A DNA stretch of 64,000 nucleotides from Mesoflavibacter zeaxanthinifaciens DSM 18436 (GCF_000422365.1 NZ_AULQ01000006.1:191001-255000), one strand, 5' to 3'. Positions 8,356 through 17,570 are shown, counted from the first letter of the stretch. Numbers and translations: made by a program. Notes: a model not told the origin generated them from the letters alone.

Positions 8356-8373
8356 TTAGTTTTAGATAAAGTT

Positions 8374-8406
8374 AAAAACGCAACCATAACCAAGGTTGCG
8401 TTTTTT
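8374..8406 (+). terminator. Intrinsic terminator after the DUF4870 gene
   Basis: A perfect 7-bp stem CGCAACC (8379-8385) / GGTTGCG (8394-8400) with an 8-base loop is followed by six T and preceded by five A. The same stem sequence is reused in the terminator at 17016-17047. Confidence 0.9.
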
Positions 8407-8407
8407 G

Positions 8408-8436
8408 TTTAGAAAAAAAACAACTGCTTACAGAAA
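8408..8436 (+). promoter_or_regulatory. Tandem repeat with 21-bp period before the sensor kinase gene (candidate LytTR site)
   Basis: TTTAGAAA at 8408 and TACAGAAA at 8429 are one-mismatch versions of the TTCAGAAA pairs before the genes at 12269 and 13672, with the same 21-bp period. The distance from the second repeat to the end of the -7 TTTG is 44 bases here, against 45 in both other cases. It probably binds the LytTR regulator encoded at 11403, giving autoregulation. Confidence 0.55.
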
Positions 8437-8445
8437 AAACAAATC

Positions 8446-8473
8446 TTGATTAGCTAATTAAATATTAAGTTTG
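8446..8473 (+). promoter_or_regulatory. Bacteroidota-type promoter for the sensor kinase gene
   Basis: TTG at 8446-8448, a 17-base spacer and TAAGTTTG at 8466-8473 match the -33/-7 promoter consensus. The start codon follows 13 bases later. This is the best full promoter match noticed in the window. Confidence 0.65.
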
Positions 8474-8486
8474 CTAATTATAAGCT

Positions 8487-11399
8487 ATGCAATTAATATT
8501 TAGATACATACTATTTGTTTTTATTATTGGTTTGGGAAGCGTTGCTCATGCTCAAAATCCTGTTTTTGTGCATATGTCTAAAGTCTCAAATCTTCCAGAT
8601 GTTGAGTTTTATGATATTGCCGAAGATAACCAAAATTACATGTGGCTTGCGGCAAACAAAGGTTTATACCGTTACAACGGAAAAAATTACCAACACTTTA
8701 GTCATCCTCAACAAAGAGGAAATTCTCTTTTTCAATTAAAGTTTGACACAAAAAACCGACTTTGGTGCAACAATATTTACGGGCAATTATTTTATGTTGA
8801 AAACGATAGTTTAAAACTATTTTATGACGCTAGCAAATTAGTAAATGGACAATTAGCAAATTTTGAAATACTAGAAAACAGCATACGTTTATTCACTGTT
8901 ATTGGCATTTTTGATATTGATAAAAGCACCAAACAAGTAACCGAAGTATTTAAAGGCATGTGTATTACAAATGCTAAGGATGGTAACAATAACTACACAT
9001 TTATAATTAATCTTGAAGGCGATTTAGAGCGTCATCGATTATACAAATTCGATAATAATACAAAAACAAAAATACTTGAAATCACAAGTAGAAATCGTAT
9101 ACAATCACCAAGAATTTTCGCCTTTAAAAACACTGTTTTTTTTACACACAAAAGTTCTAATGGAAACATCATTTATAAAGTATATAAAACCAAAAACACA
9201 TCAAAAAAAGTAGTAACGCCTGCTAGATTAAAAAATGAAACCATTTACAATGTTTTAAATATTGAAAACAACTATTGGTTTTTAACCAGTTCTGGCGTGT
9301 TTGTTTATGGTTTTGAAAATGAAATTTTCACGTTTAAAGAACAACTTTTTAAAACAGAATCAATTACAGATGTTCAAGTAGATTTTAATAAAAACTACTG
9401 GTTTACAACCTTAGATAATGGTGTGTTTGTGGCGCCAAACTTAAATATTCGTCGTGTTGAATTATCAAATATAGACTCTAAAATTACGGCTTCTGCAGCC
9501 TTACAAAACAATCAATTTGTTTTAGGAACCAATGACGGTAAATTACTGTTTTACAATCACAATCAGCTAATAAAAACACTGCAATTACCAGGTAAAAAAA
9601 TCATTGGGAAATTATTTTTTGATGCTCAAAACGAAAAACTAATTGTAAGTATTAATGCTTCAGAATCGTTTGTGGTAAATCTAAAAAATGACAGAATTTT
9701 AGACGTAAATAATCAATTTTCAGTTGCTAAAACCTTTTCAAAAATTGATGACAACACCTTGTTTTATGGTAATTATCGTCAAGGTATTGTATATAAAAAT
9801 CCGTTTAATCATCCTGAACAACAAATTCTTAAAGAAAGTCGTGTCAAAGCTTCAGTAGTTTCTAATAATCACTTGTTTGTTTCGTACATCGACGGACTTT
9901 ATAAATACAATACGCAAACATTTAATGCAGAAGAAATCTTATTCAATTCTAAAAGTTTACTGGTTAATACACTAACTAAAACCAACGGAACAGTTTGGGT
10001 TGCAACTCAGCACAATGGATTATTGAAATACGAAAACAATACGCTAAAACCTTCAGGAATTAACCTTCCTGAAAACCTTCAAATTAATGCCATTAATGCC
10101 GATGGTTTAGTGCTTTGGATTTCAACTGATGCTGGATTGTTTCAATATCATACAAAAACACATCAGCTTAAATCGTTAAGTGCGCAAGATGGATTAAATA
10201 CAGCGGTTAATGATTTTTTAATTCTTCAAAATCAAATTATTGTAAGCTTGCCTAAAGCATTTTATGTGCTACCAAAATCAGATGCACTGTTCAAAGCTTT
10301 TAAAACAGCCAAGGTTAGGGTAGAAGCTGTAAAAATTAACGACCGCGACACGTTAGTATCAACCAATTACAAACTACCGCACCATTTAAATAAAATTGAT
10401 ATTTCGTTCAACTCAAACGGATTTCAATCTAACCAACACGTAAGCTACCAATACCGTGTTAAAGAGATAGATACAAGTTGGCAAAACATACCGCTAAATA
10501 CACATTTTGTTACGTTTAATAGTTTGTCTAGTGGCACATATTCTTTTGAATTAAAAGCTAAAAATTTAAGTGCAAAAGAAGCTGTTTTTGCAACACCAAT
10601 AACCTTTGCAATTGCTAAACCATTTTGGGAAACCTATTGGTTTTATGGTTTAGTTATAGCAACAATAATAGGTTTAGTTTGGCTCTATTTTAGATGGCGA
10701 TTACAACAAAAAGAAGCACAACGTATTGCCGAAGTCGATAAAATTTTAATCGATAAAAAAATAACCAATTTAAGGTTGGAAAATCTGCGTTCGCAAATGA
10801 ATCCGCATTTCATTTTCAATGCCTTAAATTCTATTCAAGATTATATCATTTCAAACGAAAAGGAATTGGCAAGCTCGTATTTAGTAAAGTTTAGCCGATT
10901 AATCCGCATGTATTTAGATTACAGTCAGCAAAACGAAATTACTTTAGAAGAAGAATTAAACGCCTTAAAACTGTATTTAGAATTAGAAAAAGTTCGTTTT
11001 GAAGATGAATTGGAATATACTATTTCAGTTGATAATCAATTGAAAACAAAACAGATAAAAGTACCGTCGTTATTCATTCAACCGTATGTTGAAAATGCTT
11101 TAAAACACGGATTGTTACACAAATTAAACGACCGAAAATTACATATTGAAGCGAAAATTATTCAGCAAAATAAATTAGAAATTACCGTTGAAGATAACGG
11201 GATTGGTCGCGCACAATCCGAAAAATTAAAACGACCAAACCAACAGCATAAACCGTTTGCTACTAAAGCTAACGAAGAACGTGTTCATCTTTATAAAAAC
11301 AAATTAAAACGTGATATAGCCATAACTACCAACGATTTGTATGACGAAAACGACGTAGCTGCAGGTACAAAAGTGGTCATCACCATGCCAATACATTAA
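8487..11399 (+). CDS. Membrane sensor histidine kinase, beta-propeller + Y_Y_Y + LytS-type kinase
   Basis: Sensor kinase of 970 residues. A signal peptide (to about residue 22) is followed by a long periplasmic region of two-component-regulator propeller repeats, for example IAEDNQNYMWLAANKGLYRY, WVATQHNGLLKYEN and LWISTDAGLFQYHT. A Y_Y_Y domain (about 630-705, with YQYRVKEIDTSWQ) and one transmembrane helix (about 717-735) come next. The cytoplasmic part is a short coiled linker and a His_kinase (LytS/YehU-type) domain with LRSQMNPHFIFNALNSIQ, placing the phosphorylated His at 774. The ATPase N-box ENALKHGL and G-box DNGIGRAQ follow. The architecture is like the hybrid sensors of Bacteroides, but without the receiver. 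The partner regulator starts 3 bases downstream. The ligand is unknown. Confidence 0.93.
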   Translation: MQLIFRYILFVFIIGLGSVAHAQNPVFVHMSKVSNLPDVEFYDIAEDNQNYMWLAANKGLYRYNGKNYQHFSHPQQRGNSLFQLKFDTKNRLWCNNIYGQLFYVENDSLKLFYDASKLVNGQLANFEILENSIRLFTVIGIFDIDKSTKQVTEVFKGMCITNAKDGNNNYTFIINLEGDLERHRLYKFDNNTKTKILEITSRNRIQSPRIFAFKNTVFFTHKSSNGNIIYKVYKTKNTSKKVVTPARLKNETIYNVLNIENNYWFLTSSGVFVYGFENEIFTFKEQLFKTESITDVQVDFNKNYWFTTLDNGVFVAPNLNIRRVELSNIDSKITASAALQNNQFVLGTNDGKLLFYNHNQLIKTLQLPGKKIIGKLFFDAQNEKLIVSINASESFVVNLKNDRILDVNNQFSVAKTFSKIDDNTLFYGNYRQGIVYKNPFNHPEQQILKESRVKASVVSNNHLFVSYIDGLYKYNTQTFNAEEILFNSKSLLVNTLTKTNGTVWVATQHNGLLKYENNTLKPSGINLPENLQINAINADGLVLWISTDAGLFQYHTKTHQLKSLSAQDGLNTAVNDFLILQNQIIVSLPKAFYVLPKSDALFKAFKTAKVRVEAVKINDRDTLVSTNYKLPHHLNKIDISFNSNGFQSNQHVSYQYRVKEIDTSWQNIPLNTHFVTFNSLSSGTYSFELKAKNLSAKEAVFATPITFAIAKPFWETYWFYGLVIATIIGLVWLYFRWRLQQKEAQRIAEVDKILIDKKITNLRLENLRSQMNPHFIFNALNSIQDYIISNEKELASSYLVKFSRLIRMYLDYSQQNEITLEEELNALKLYLELEKVRFEDELEYTISVDNQLKTKQIKVPSLFIQPYVENALKHGLLHKLNDRKLHIEAKIIQQNKLEITVEDNGIGRAQSEKLKRPNQQHKPFATKANEERVHLYKNKLKRDIAITTNDLYDENDVAAGTKVVITMPIH

Positions 11400-11402
11400 G
11401 AT

Positions 11403-12155
11403 ATGAAAGCGATAATTATAGACGACGAAAAACGCGCCAGACATTTACTATCAAACTTGCTAACCGAACATTGTGCAAGTATTACTAGCATTGAAGAAGC
11501 GCAAGATTTAGCATCTGGTGTAGACTTGATTAAAACCAGTAAACCAGATGTTGTTTTTTTAGATATTGAAATGCCAAATCAGTCTGGATTAGACATTTTA
11601 GAATACTTCCCAAACCAGATAGATTTTAAAATTATTTTCGTTACAGCGTACAATCAATACGCAATTGAAGCTTTCAAATTATCGGCTGTAGATTATCTAT
11701 TAAAACCAGTAGATACAAATGAGTTAAAAGAAGCTGTAGCAAAAGCTGAAGAAGCCATAAAAGCTAATAATTTAAACGACCAGTTAAACAAGTTACGCGA
11801 TTCGTTAAAGCAACTATCCATGGACAAAATTGCTTTAGAAATACCAAAAGGAATCATGTTCGCATCGCATAATGATATTGTGTATTTTGAAGCCGATGGT
11901 ATGTACACCAACGTGCAACTTATGGATGGTAAACAAAAAACCATTTGCAAACCGTTAAAACATTTTGTTGAGCAATTAGAACGTAATGCGATGTTTTTTA
12001 AATGCCATCGTTCGTATTTAATCAACTTAAAATATGTTGATGAATTGGTTAAAGATGATGGCGATTACTTATTAATGAATAATCAAAAACGCATCCCAAT
12101 TTCAAAATCTAAACGCGATCAGTTTCTTGAAGTGATTAAGGAAACCTTTATGTGA
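11403..12155 (+). CDS. LytTR-family response regulator
   Basis: Response regulator of 250 residues. The N-terminal receiver has acidic pocket DD7-8, phosphoacceptor Asp54 in VVFLDIEMP and the conserved Lys in DYLLKPVD. A linker helix leads to a C-terminal LytTR DNA-binding domain (about 148-248, with DIVYFEADGMYTNVQL and MFFKCHRSYLINLKYVDEL). It follows the kinase gene by 3 bases, so it is the cognate partner. LytTR proteins bind tandem direct repeats about two helical turns apart. Such repeats with an exact 21-bp period lie before the kinase gene and before the next two transcription units (12269 and 13672), which I therefore propose as its direct targets. Confidence 0.93.
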   Translation: MKAIIIDDEKRARHLLSNLLTEHCASITSIEEAQDLASGVDLIKTSKPDVVFLDIEMPNQSGLDILEYFPNQIDFKIIFVTAYNQYAIEAFKLSAVDYLLKPVDTNELKEAVAKAEEAIKANNLNDQLNKLRDSLKQLSMDKIALEIPKGIMFASHNDIVYFEADGMYTNVQLMDGKQKTICKPLKHFVEQLERNAMFFKCHRSYLINLKYVDELVKDDGDYLLMNNQKRIPISKSKRDQFLEVIKETFM

Positions 12156-12179
12156 TTTAGTTGAAATTTTTGAAATTCC

Positions 12180-12210
12180 TTCAGAAAAAAAAACATCATT
12201 TTCAGAAAAA
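12180..12210 (+). promoter_or_regulatory. Tandem TTCAGAAA repeat, 21-bp period (candidate LytTR operator)
   Basis: TTCAGAAAAAA at 12180 and TTCAGAAAAA at 12201 are direct repeats exactly 21 bases apart. A -7-like TTATTTTG follows at 12239-12246. The second repeat starts 68 bases before the ATG at 12269. The same arrangement is seen at 13580-13610. Confidence 0.65.
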
Positions 12211-12268
12211 ACTAAATTAAGAATAGTGCTTAAGTGCTTTATTTTGAAGTCCACTAAACACAATTCTT

Positions 12269-13486
12269 ATGAAAAAAATAGTTCTATTATTCGTTTTGGC
12301 ATTATGCTATAACGTCTCGCATGCGCAATTTGGTAAAATGCTTAAAAAGAAAGCCAAAGCAGCAGTAGAGAAGAAGTTAGATAAAAAAGAAAGTAGCAAT
12401 TCGTCTTCAAAATCTGAAAACGCTTCAGGAATGGTTGGCAGTTCTTCAACCGAAAATTCATCAAAAACAGAATATACTGATGAAGAATTTAAAGCAGAAT
12501 TAGCCAAAAAATATCCAAACGACCAGGCAAAGCAAGATTTATACTATCAAAAATATCTTGAGAAAAAGCAACAAGAAGCAGATGCTAATAAGCCTAAATC
12601 TGCAAATTCAGTAAGTGATGAGTTTTTATACATGTCTTACCCATTTGCAATGACAAAAGGCATGAGCGCAGTTGGTGTAGATCGTGTAAAAATAAGAAGC
12701 CAAATGACAGATATGGGTGATAATGTTGACTTGTTACCTGCACAAGATCCAGATTATGCATGGTTGCGCTTTTTAACAACACCAGAACTAGTAGCCATGT
12801 CACCAGAAGGTTATGTTGGTTACGAGTTGGTTTCGGGAATGTTTACAACCAAAGTAGGTGCAGACCGATCGCAAACTTTAGAGCTTGGTACAGGTATGCC
12901 AATTTTAGTAAGAGGAATGTTAATTGCAGACGATGTATTTGTAATTTACGCAGCTTCGCACCAAGGTGGACACGCATTTAACGTACCATCATATATGCAC
13001 GAAAAAGATATTACTATTTTAAACGTAATAGGTAAAGGCGATCAACAATTTCATTTAGAGTGGTTAGAAAAAGCGAAGCCAATTGTAAAAGAGTTTGAAG
13101 CCACGTTAAAAGCAAATTATGATGCAGCTGCAAAATCAACCATGGATGCTATAAAAATGCCAAAAGCAGGTAGCATGAATAGTAATGCGTCATTAGTGAG
13201 TTTTGCTAAAGAAAATGTATCAAAAACCATTGCCAAAGATGGTGCAAAACTTCTAAAGTTAAATATAGAATCTAACGATTGGAGTATTGTAAAAAACAAA
13301 TACACAGGTCGTATTTTATACCGTTGGATCAAAGGTGCTTTTACAGAAAAAAATAAAAATAACGACTGCTATTTACAAGGTTTTTTAATCAAGCAACAGT
13401 ACAATGGTAGTGGTTATGGTAGCTCACAATTTGGTGGTGTTATTCACGGTCAAATGCCCTACGGACAAAAAATGAATTGCGAATAA
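12269..13486 (+). CDS. Exported protein of unknown function, probable target of the adjacent two-component system
   Basis: I do not recognise this 405-residue protein. It has a clear signal peptide (MKKIVLLFVLALCYNVSHAQ, cleavage after HAQ or SHA). A lysine-rich segment (FGKMLKKKAKAAVEKKLDKK) and a low-complexity Ser/Asn/Glu stretch (about residues 40-75) follow, and then a globular region from about 110 to the end. There is no T9SS sorting domain and no lipobox. The mature N-terminus may be flexible and positively charged. Its promoter carries the 21-bp-period direct repeat shared with the kinase and the beta-helix protein gene, so it is probably induced by the LytTR regulator. A terminator follows it. 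Confidence 0.75.
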   Translation: MKKIVLLFVLALCYNVSHAQFGKMLKKKAKAAVEKKLDKKESSNSSSKSENASGMVGSSSTENSSKTEYTDEEFKAELAKKYPNDQAKQDLYYQKYLEKKQQEADANKPKSANSVSDEFLYMSYPFAMTKGMSAVGVDRVKIRSQMTDMGDNVDLLPAQDPDYAWLRFLTTPELVAMSPEGYVGYELVSGMFTTKVGADRSQTLELGTGMPILVRGMLIADDVFVIYAASHQGGHAFNVPSYMHEKDITILNVIGKGDQQFHLEWLEKAKPIVKEFEATLKANYDAAAKSTMDAIKMPKAGSMNSNASLVSFAKENVSKTIAKDGAKLLKLNIESNDWSIVKNKYTGRILYRWIKGAFTEKNKNNDCYLQGFLIKQQYNGSGYGSSQFGGVIHGQMPYGQKMNCE

Positions 13487-13514
13487 TTAATAAACGCTAT
13501 TAACCAAAATTTTT

Positions 13515-13543
13515 AAAGCCTGCTTATTTAAGCAGGCTTTTTT
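13515..13543 (+). terminator. Intrinsic terminator after the exported-protein gene
   Basis: Stem AAGCCTGCT (13516-13524) / AGCAGGCTT (13531-13539), loop TATTTA, followed by a run of T. The 9-bp stem is perfect. Confidence 0.9.
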
Positions 13544-13579
13544 ATTTGATTTAAATGTAAGAATACTCTTTATTATATA

Positions 13580-13610
13580 TTCAGAAAGAAATTAGACCTA
13601 TTCAGAAAAA
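13580..13610 (+). promoter_or_regulatory. Tandem TTCAGAAA repeat, 21-bp period (candidate LytTR operator)
   Basis: TTCAGAAAGAA at 13580 and TTCAGAAAAA at 13601 are again 21 bases apart. The -7-like TTATTTTG is at 13639-13646, the same 38 bases from the second repeat as in the promoter at 12180-12246. Neither promoter has a good TTG at -33, which fits dependence on an activator. Confidence 0.65.
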
Positions 13611-13671
13611 AGCAAATTGAAAACCTTTAAAAGTGCAGTTATTTTGTTGTTGAATATTAATCTCAACTACA

Positions 13672-16440
13672 ATGAAAAAAACATTACTCTTATTAACCTT
13701 TTTAGTGTTTGGTTTTACGCAAGCACAAACCATAATTTATGTAGATGTTGATGCAACAGGTGCAAATAACGGAAGCAGTTGGGCAAATGCCTACACAAGT
13801 CTTCATAGTGCTTTAGGAATCCAAACCATAACAGGTGCTCAAATTTGGATAGCAGAAGGAACTTACATGCCTGTTAATAAAAACACACCAATGCTAAACC
13901 AGTACGGAGTTAGTATTTATGGTGGTTTTGTGGGTACTGAAACGTCTCTTTCGCAACGTAGCACAGATCCTTGGGCACATCCTGTATATTTAACGGGAGA
14001 TTTAGCGCTAGATGATGCTAATGAATTACCTAGTGCAACATCTGCAAATAAAACAGATAATGCACCAATTATTCTTAAAGTAGAGCCTAATTCAGCAAGT
14101 AAAACTCAAGAAATTACTCTAGACCGATTGCATTTTGTTAATGCTTATGGTGGTAGTGCATTGTATAGCCATCCATCATCTTCAAATGAAGTGCAAAGAA
14201 AAATTACAGTGCAAAATTGTAGATTTTCAAGAAATTATGCTTCAACAAGACCAGCAATTGATATTTGGTCTAATGAAACTGTAAATGATTATCCTTTTGA
14301 GTTATTTAATAGTATACTAGATGAAAATGTATCTAATTCAGGATATGCATTTGAATATCGTATCACAAATTATATAAATCTTGAGCATGATATTTTTATT
14401 GCTAATAATATGTTTATAGGTAACAAAGTAGAAAGTGCTAATGCTTCAGGTAGTGTTGCACGTTTTATAAGCGCAACAGGTGGTTCAACAAGACTAACGG
14501 TGTTTTTTCAAAATAACACGTTAGCTTTAAATGAAGAAGGTAGCAATGTAACATCTGATGTAGCTAGCCCAATACGTTTTGAGACACTTGGTTCAGCAGA
14601 AACGATAGGAAGATGGAGTAATAATTTGTATTACAGTAACTATGGTACATCAGACTACATAGGAACCCAAGATACAAGTTCTTCAACTATAGCACTTGGT
14701 TATGCCAATGCATCAGAGTTTACACCTGTAATAGGTTCGGCTAATTTACTATCTAATTACACTTTATCAGAGAGTCCTTTTGTTGATATTTTCTCTGGAA
14801 ATTTTATACCTGTTTCAGCTTATAGAGATAATGGAGAAAGTTCTATCCCAGGATATTATAGCAATATTAATCCTACGACCGATTGTTTTATGAATCCTAG
14901 AAAAAATGCAGATTCATCGATAGGTTTAGGAGCCATTCAATATACAGATACAGCTATGCTAACAGGTCCAGGAAACATAGCGCCTTTATCATTACCAGAA
15001 CCACCAACAGTTATATACGTTGACGCAAGTGCTACTGGAGCTAATGATGGTACAAGTTGGACTAATGCTTATACTTCTTTAGATGACGCTAATATACCTA
15101 CTTTAGGTAGTGGATCTAAAATATTTGTAAAATCAGGGACTTATAAATTAACATCTGGTGAAATTAGTATTAATTCAGAAATAGAGATTTATGGTGGTTT
15201 TAACGGAACAGAAACTTCTGAAACAGATAGAGATTTATCTATTGTAAATACAAGTAATGCAACTATAATTTCTGGTGATATATTAGATGATGATATTTCT
15301 GGTGATTTTACGCAAAACAAATCAGATAATTCATCAAGTTTATTCAATTTAGCAGCTAATAATGTAATTATTGATGGTTTTGTTTTAAGTAACTTTTATA
15401 CAACATCGGGTAGCCCAATTGTAAAAGTAGCCACCAACGTTTCAAATTTTGAATTATCTAATACGCTAATTAATAATAATTATAGCAACAGTATTTTATT
15501 TGATTGGAGAACTTTTTCAGGTACTGTATCAATCAATAATGTTGCCATTACAGATAATCAAACTAATAATGGTCTTATACTACTACAACATAACGATACC
15601 AACTCAAGTACTTTAGAATCCAATTGGTCTAATGTGTTAGTTGCTAATAATACTTATAACGCAGATTGGGGAGCAATTTGGTTTAGAAGAGGAACTTTAA
15701 ATAATGATGGCAGACTATTTAAAAGTTCGTTAACCAATGTGTCTATTATAGATAATGTTAATAACCACGCATCTACCCAACAAGTTATTAATGTTAGTAG
15801 TGGAAGTGGTTGGGGAGTTTTTGAATTTAGAAACAGTCTTTTCTGGCAAAACAAATATAATGGAGGTCAATTAAGTACAGTAGATATTGAAAACAGTAAA
15901 ACTGCTGAAGGAGATATCCAAACAGTTAGGGTATATAATACTATTGCTATGGTTGGTAGCGGTGTAACTTCTGGAACTTTTGATAATTCAAATATCACAC
16001 TTTTAGACCCAACGACTGATAACTTAAATTTAGATGCCGAATACAAACCTACATCAGCTTCAAACTATATTGTAGATCAAGGAGATAACACTTACTACGA
16101 TATAGCTTTATTTGGTGATTTAGATTTATCAGGTAACACAAGAGTTTTTAACACTACGATAGATTTAGGAGCTTACGAGTACAATTCTACATTAAGTGTT
16201 GATGATATTTCTTTAGATGAAAACTCAGTAAAATTATATCCTAATCCAGCTACAGACGTTGTAAATATTAAGACTAATCAAACTATTAAAAATGTAACAG
16301 TTTTTAATGTAAATGGTCAAAAAGTACTTGATTTTGCTAATCAATCTCAAATTAACATTTCTAATTTACCAACAGGAATGTACTTTTTAAACATAACTTC
16401 TAACCAATCAAACCAAACAATAAAAATCTTAAAACAATAA
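13672..16440 (+). CDS. T9SS-exported beta-helix protein with internal duplication
   Basis: Secreted or surface protein of 922 residues. It has a signal peptide (MKKTLLLLTFLVFGFTQAQ). Two homologous halves each start with a copy of the same motif: IIYVDVDATGANNGSSWANA at about residue 23 and VIYVDASATGANDGTSWTNA at about 445. Each half then continues into right-handed parallel beta-helix sequence (choice-of-anchor Q / pectate-lyase-like), with GTYMPVNKNTPMLNQYGVSIYG-type turns. The C-terminal 75 residues (VKLYPNPATDVVNI through NLPTGMYFLNI) are a type A T9SS sorting domain, so export is through the gliding/T9SS machinery. The substrate is unknown; adhesion or polysaccharide binding is typical of such proteins. 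The lipoprotein gene 8 bases downstream is probably cotranscribed. The upstream direct repeats suggest LytTR control. Confidence 0.88.
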   Translation: MKKTLLLLTFLVFGFTQAQTIIYVDVDATGANNGSSWANAYTSLHSALGIQTITGAQIWIAEGTYMPVNKNTPMLNQYGVSIYGGFVGTETSLSQRSTDPWAHPVYLTGDLALDDANELPSATSANKTDNAPIILKVEPNSASKTQEITLDRLHFVNAYGGSALYSHPSSSNEVQRKITVQNCRFSRNYASTRPAIDIWSNETVNDYPFELFNSILDENVSNSGYAFEYRITNYINLEHDIFIANNMFIGNKVESANASGSVARFISATGGSTRLTVFFQNNTLALNEEGSNVTSDVASPIRFETLGSAETIGRWSNNLYYSNYGTSDYIGTQDTSSSTIALGYANASEFTPVIGSANLLSNYTLSESPFVDIFSGNFIPVSAYRDNGESSIPGYYSNINPTTDCFMNPRKNADSSIGLGAIQYTDTAMLTGPGNIAPLSLPEPPTVIYVDASATGANDGTSWTNAYTSLDDANIPTLGSGSKIFVKSGTYKLTSGEISINSEIEIYGGFNGTETSETDRDLSIVNTSNATIISGDILDDDISGDFTQNKSDNSSSLFNLAANNVIIDGFVLSNFYTTSGSPIVKVATNVSNFELSNTLINNNYSNSILFDWRTFSGTVSINNVAITDNQTNNGLILLQHNDTNSSTLESNWSNVLVANNTYNADWGAIWFRRGTLNNDGRLFKSSLTNVSIIDNVNNHASTQQVINVSSGSGWGVFEFRNSLFWQNKYNGGQLSTVDIENSKTAEGDIQTVRVYNTIAMVGSGVTSGTFDNSNITLLDPTTDNLNLDAEYKPTSASNYIVDQGDNTYYDIALFGDLDLSGNTRVFNTTIDLGAYEYNSTLSVDDISLDENSVKLYPNPATDVVNIKTNQTIKNVTVFNVNGQKVLDFANQSQINISNLPTGMYFLNITSNQSNQTIKILKQ

Positions 16441-16448
16441 TTTTTAAA

Positions 16449-16994
16449 ATGAAAAAATTAAACAAACTTGTAATATTATTTTGTCTTGCTTTAACTGTCT
16501 TAAATTGTTCTTCAGACGACGATAACAATACAGAAGAACCTCAAAACACAAATGTTATTACTTTAAATAATGAAACTTATGTTGTTAGTTCTGTTATCGT
16601 AGAGCCTGCATTAGGCAATAGTACTTTTGTAAGTTTTATCAATAAAAATGAAACGGAGTTTTTAGATGCTATAAATAATGGGACTCAACTTGATAATGTT
16701 AATGTATTTAATATACGCATTAGTCAAAGTCCATTAGCAGAACAAACATATAGTTTTTCTGATATGTCTAATTTTCAATTTGAAGAAAACGCTCAAATTA
16801 TTGATGGAGAACTAGAAGATGGTGATATATTATTAGATAGAAATAATTCTAATACAAATTTAAATGCATCTACAGGTAGTTTAACATTAGAAGTATACAC
16901 TACAGATCAAATTGAAATTAGTTTTCAGTTTACAAGAAATGATGGTGTAATAGTTAACGGAACTTATAAGGGAGATTATCTTTACTATGATTAA
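16449..16994 (+). CDS. Small lipoprotein, unknown function
   Basis: Protein of 181 residues with a lipoprotein signal ending VLNCSSDDDN (lipidated Cys at about 20). The acidic residues right after the cysteine resemble the lipoprotein export signal that sends proteins to the cell surface in Bacteroidota. The rest is beta-rich without a domain I recognise. It starts 8 bases after the beta-helix gene and ends at a shared terminator, so the two form one operon and may work together at the cell surface. Confidence 0.75.
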   Translation: MKKLNKLVILFCLALTVLNCSSDDDNNTEEPQNTNVITLNNETYVVSSVIVEPALGNSTFVSFINKNETEFLDAINNGTQLDNVNVFNIRISQSPLAEQTYSFSDMSNFQFEENAQIIDGELEDGDILLDRNNSNTNLNASTGSLTLEVYTTDQIEISFQFTRNDGVIVNGTYKGDYLYYD

Positions 16995-17015
16995 ATTTTA
17001 ATATTTAAGTTGAAT

Positions 17016-17047
17016 AAAAAACGCAACCTTTATAGGTTGCGTTTTTT
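17016..17047. terminator. Bidirectional terminator between convergent lipoprotein genes
   Basis: Stem CGCAACC (17022-17028) / GGTTGCG (17035-17041) is flanked by six A on the left and six T on the right. It can therefore end transcription of both the + strand gene ending at 16994 and the - strand gene ending at 17061. Confidence 0.88.
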
Positions 17048-17060
17048 ATTTTATAAAATT

Positions 17061-17423
17061 TTATTGTTTAATAAACTCTAATGTTGATAAATCATTAATT
17101 ATTAGATTACCATTTTCTGTAAAGGAGTAATTAGAAATAATTGTATGGCTATCAAAAATTAAAGTAATCTTGTTGTTAGAAACAGACCAATCAAAACTAA
17201 TTGCTGTAGATACAATACCTTCTGCTGTTGTATGTTTATCTGCTGTGTAGCCAAAATCGTTCTCTTCAAAATGTATACTATGCTCATAAGTGTTATCGTA
17301 ATCACTTCTTAACCATTTGCCAATCAAAATATTATTGTCGGTAGTTGTATTATCATCATCATTACTGCATGACCATAAAGTAAAACATAATAAAACTAAT
17401 AATAGTCTATTAAAATACATCAT
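17061..17423 (-). CDS. Small lipocalin-like lipoprotein, unknown function
   Basis: Protein of 120 residues with lipoprotein signal LLVLLCFTLWSCSNDDDN (lipidated Cys at about 19, followed by an acidic surface-export-like stretch). The mature part begins ILIGKWLRSDYDNTYEHSIH and is all beta. This resembles the lipocalin-like lipoproteins (DUF5004/lipocalin_4 type) common in Flavobacteriaceae, though the match is by pattern only. It is a lone gene convergent with the beta-helix operon. Confidence 0.65.
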   Translation of the reverse strand: MMYFNRLLLVLLCFTLWSCSNDDDNTTTDNNILIGKWLRSDYDNTYEHSIHFEENDFGYTADKHTTAEGIVSTAISFDWSVSNNKITLIFDSHTIISNYSFTENGNLIINDLSTLEFIKQ

Positions 17424-17515
17424 TTGTTCTTGGATTAATTGCTTAGCAAAAGACTTAGAAAATTAGGGAAGCCTTTTACTGTTTCAAAAGTAAAAAATAT
17501 CAAACGATTTTAAAT

Positions 17516-17552
17516 AAAAAAAGCCACAACATTTAAGTTGCGGCTTTTTTTT
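17516..17552 (-). terminator. Terminator after dnaN
   Basis: AGCCACAAC (17522-17530) and GTTGCGGCT (17537-17545) form a 9-bp stem with one G-U pair in the minus-strand transcript. It is followed on that strand by a run of T (17516-17521 as A). It lies just downstream of dnaN. Confidence 0.82.
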
Positions 17553-17570
17553 AAATTTATGTAGTTAGGT

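Noticed and set aside
8487-11399. Hybrid two-component system (one-protein sensor-regulator)
   Set aside because: The kinase protein stops after the ATPase domain and the receiver is in a separate gene, so it is a conventional two-gene system.
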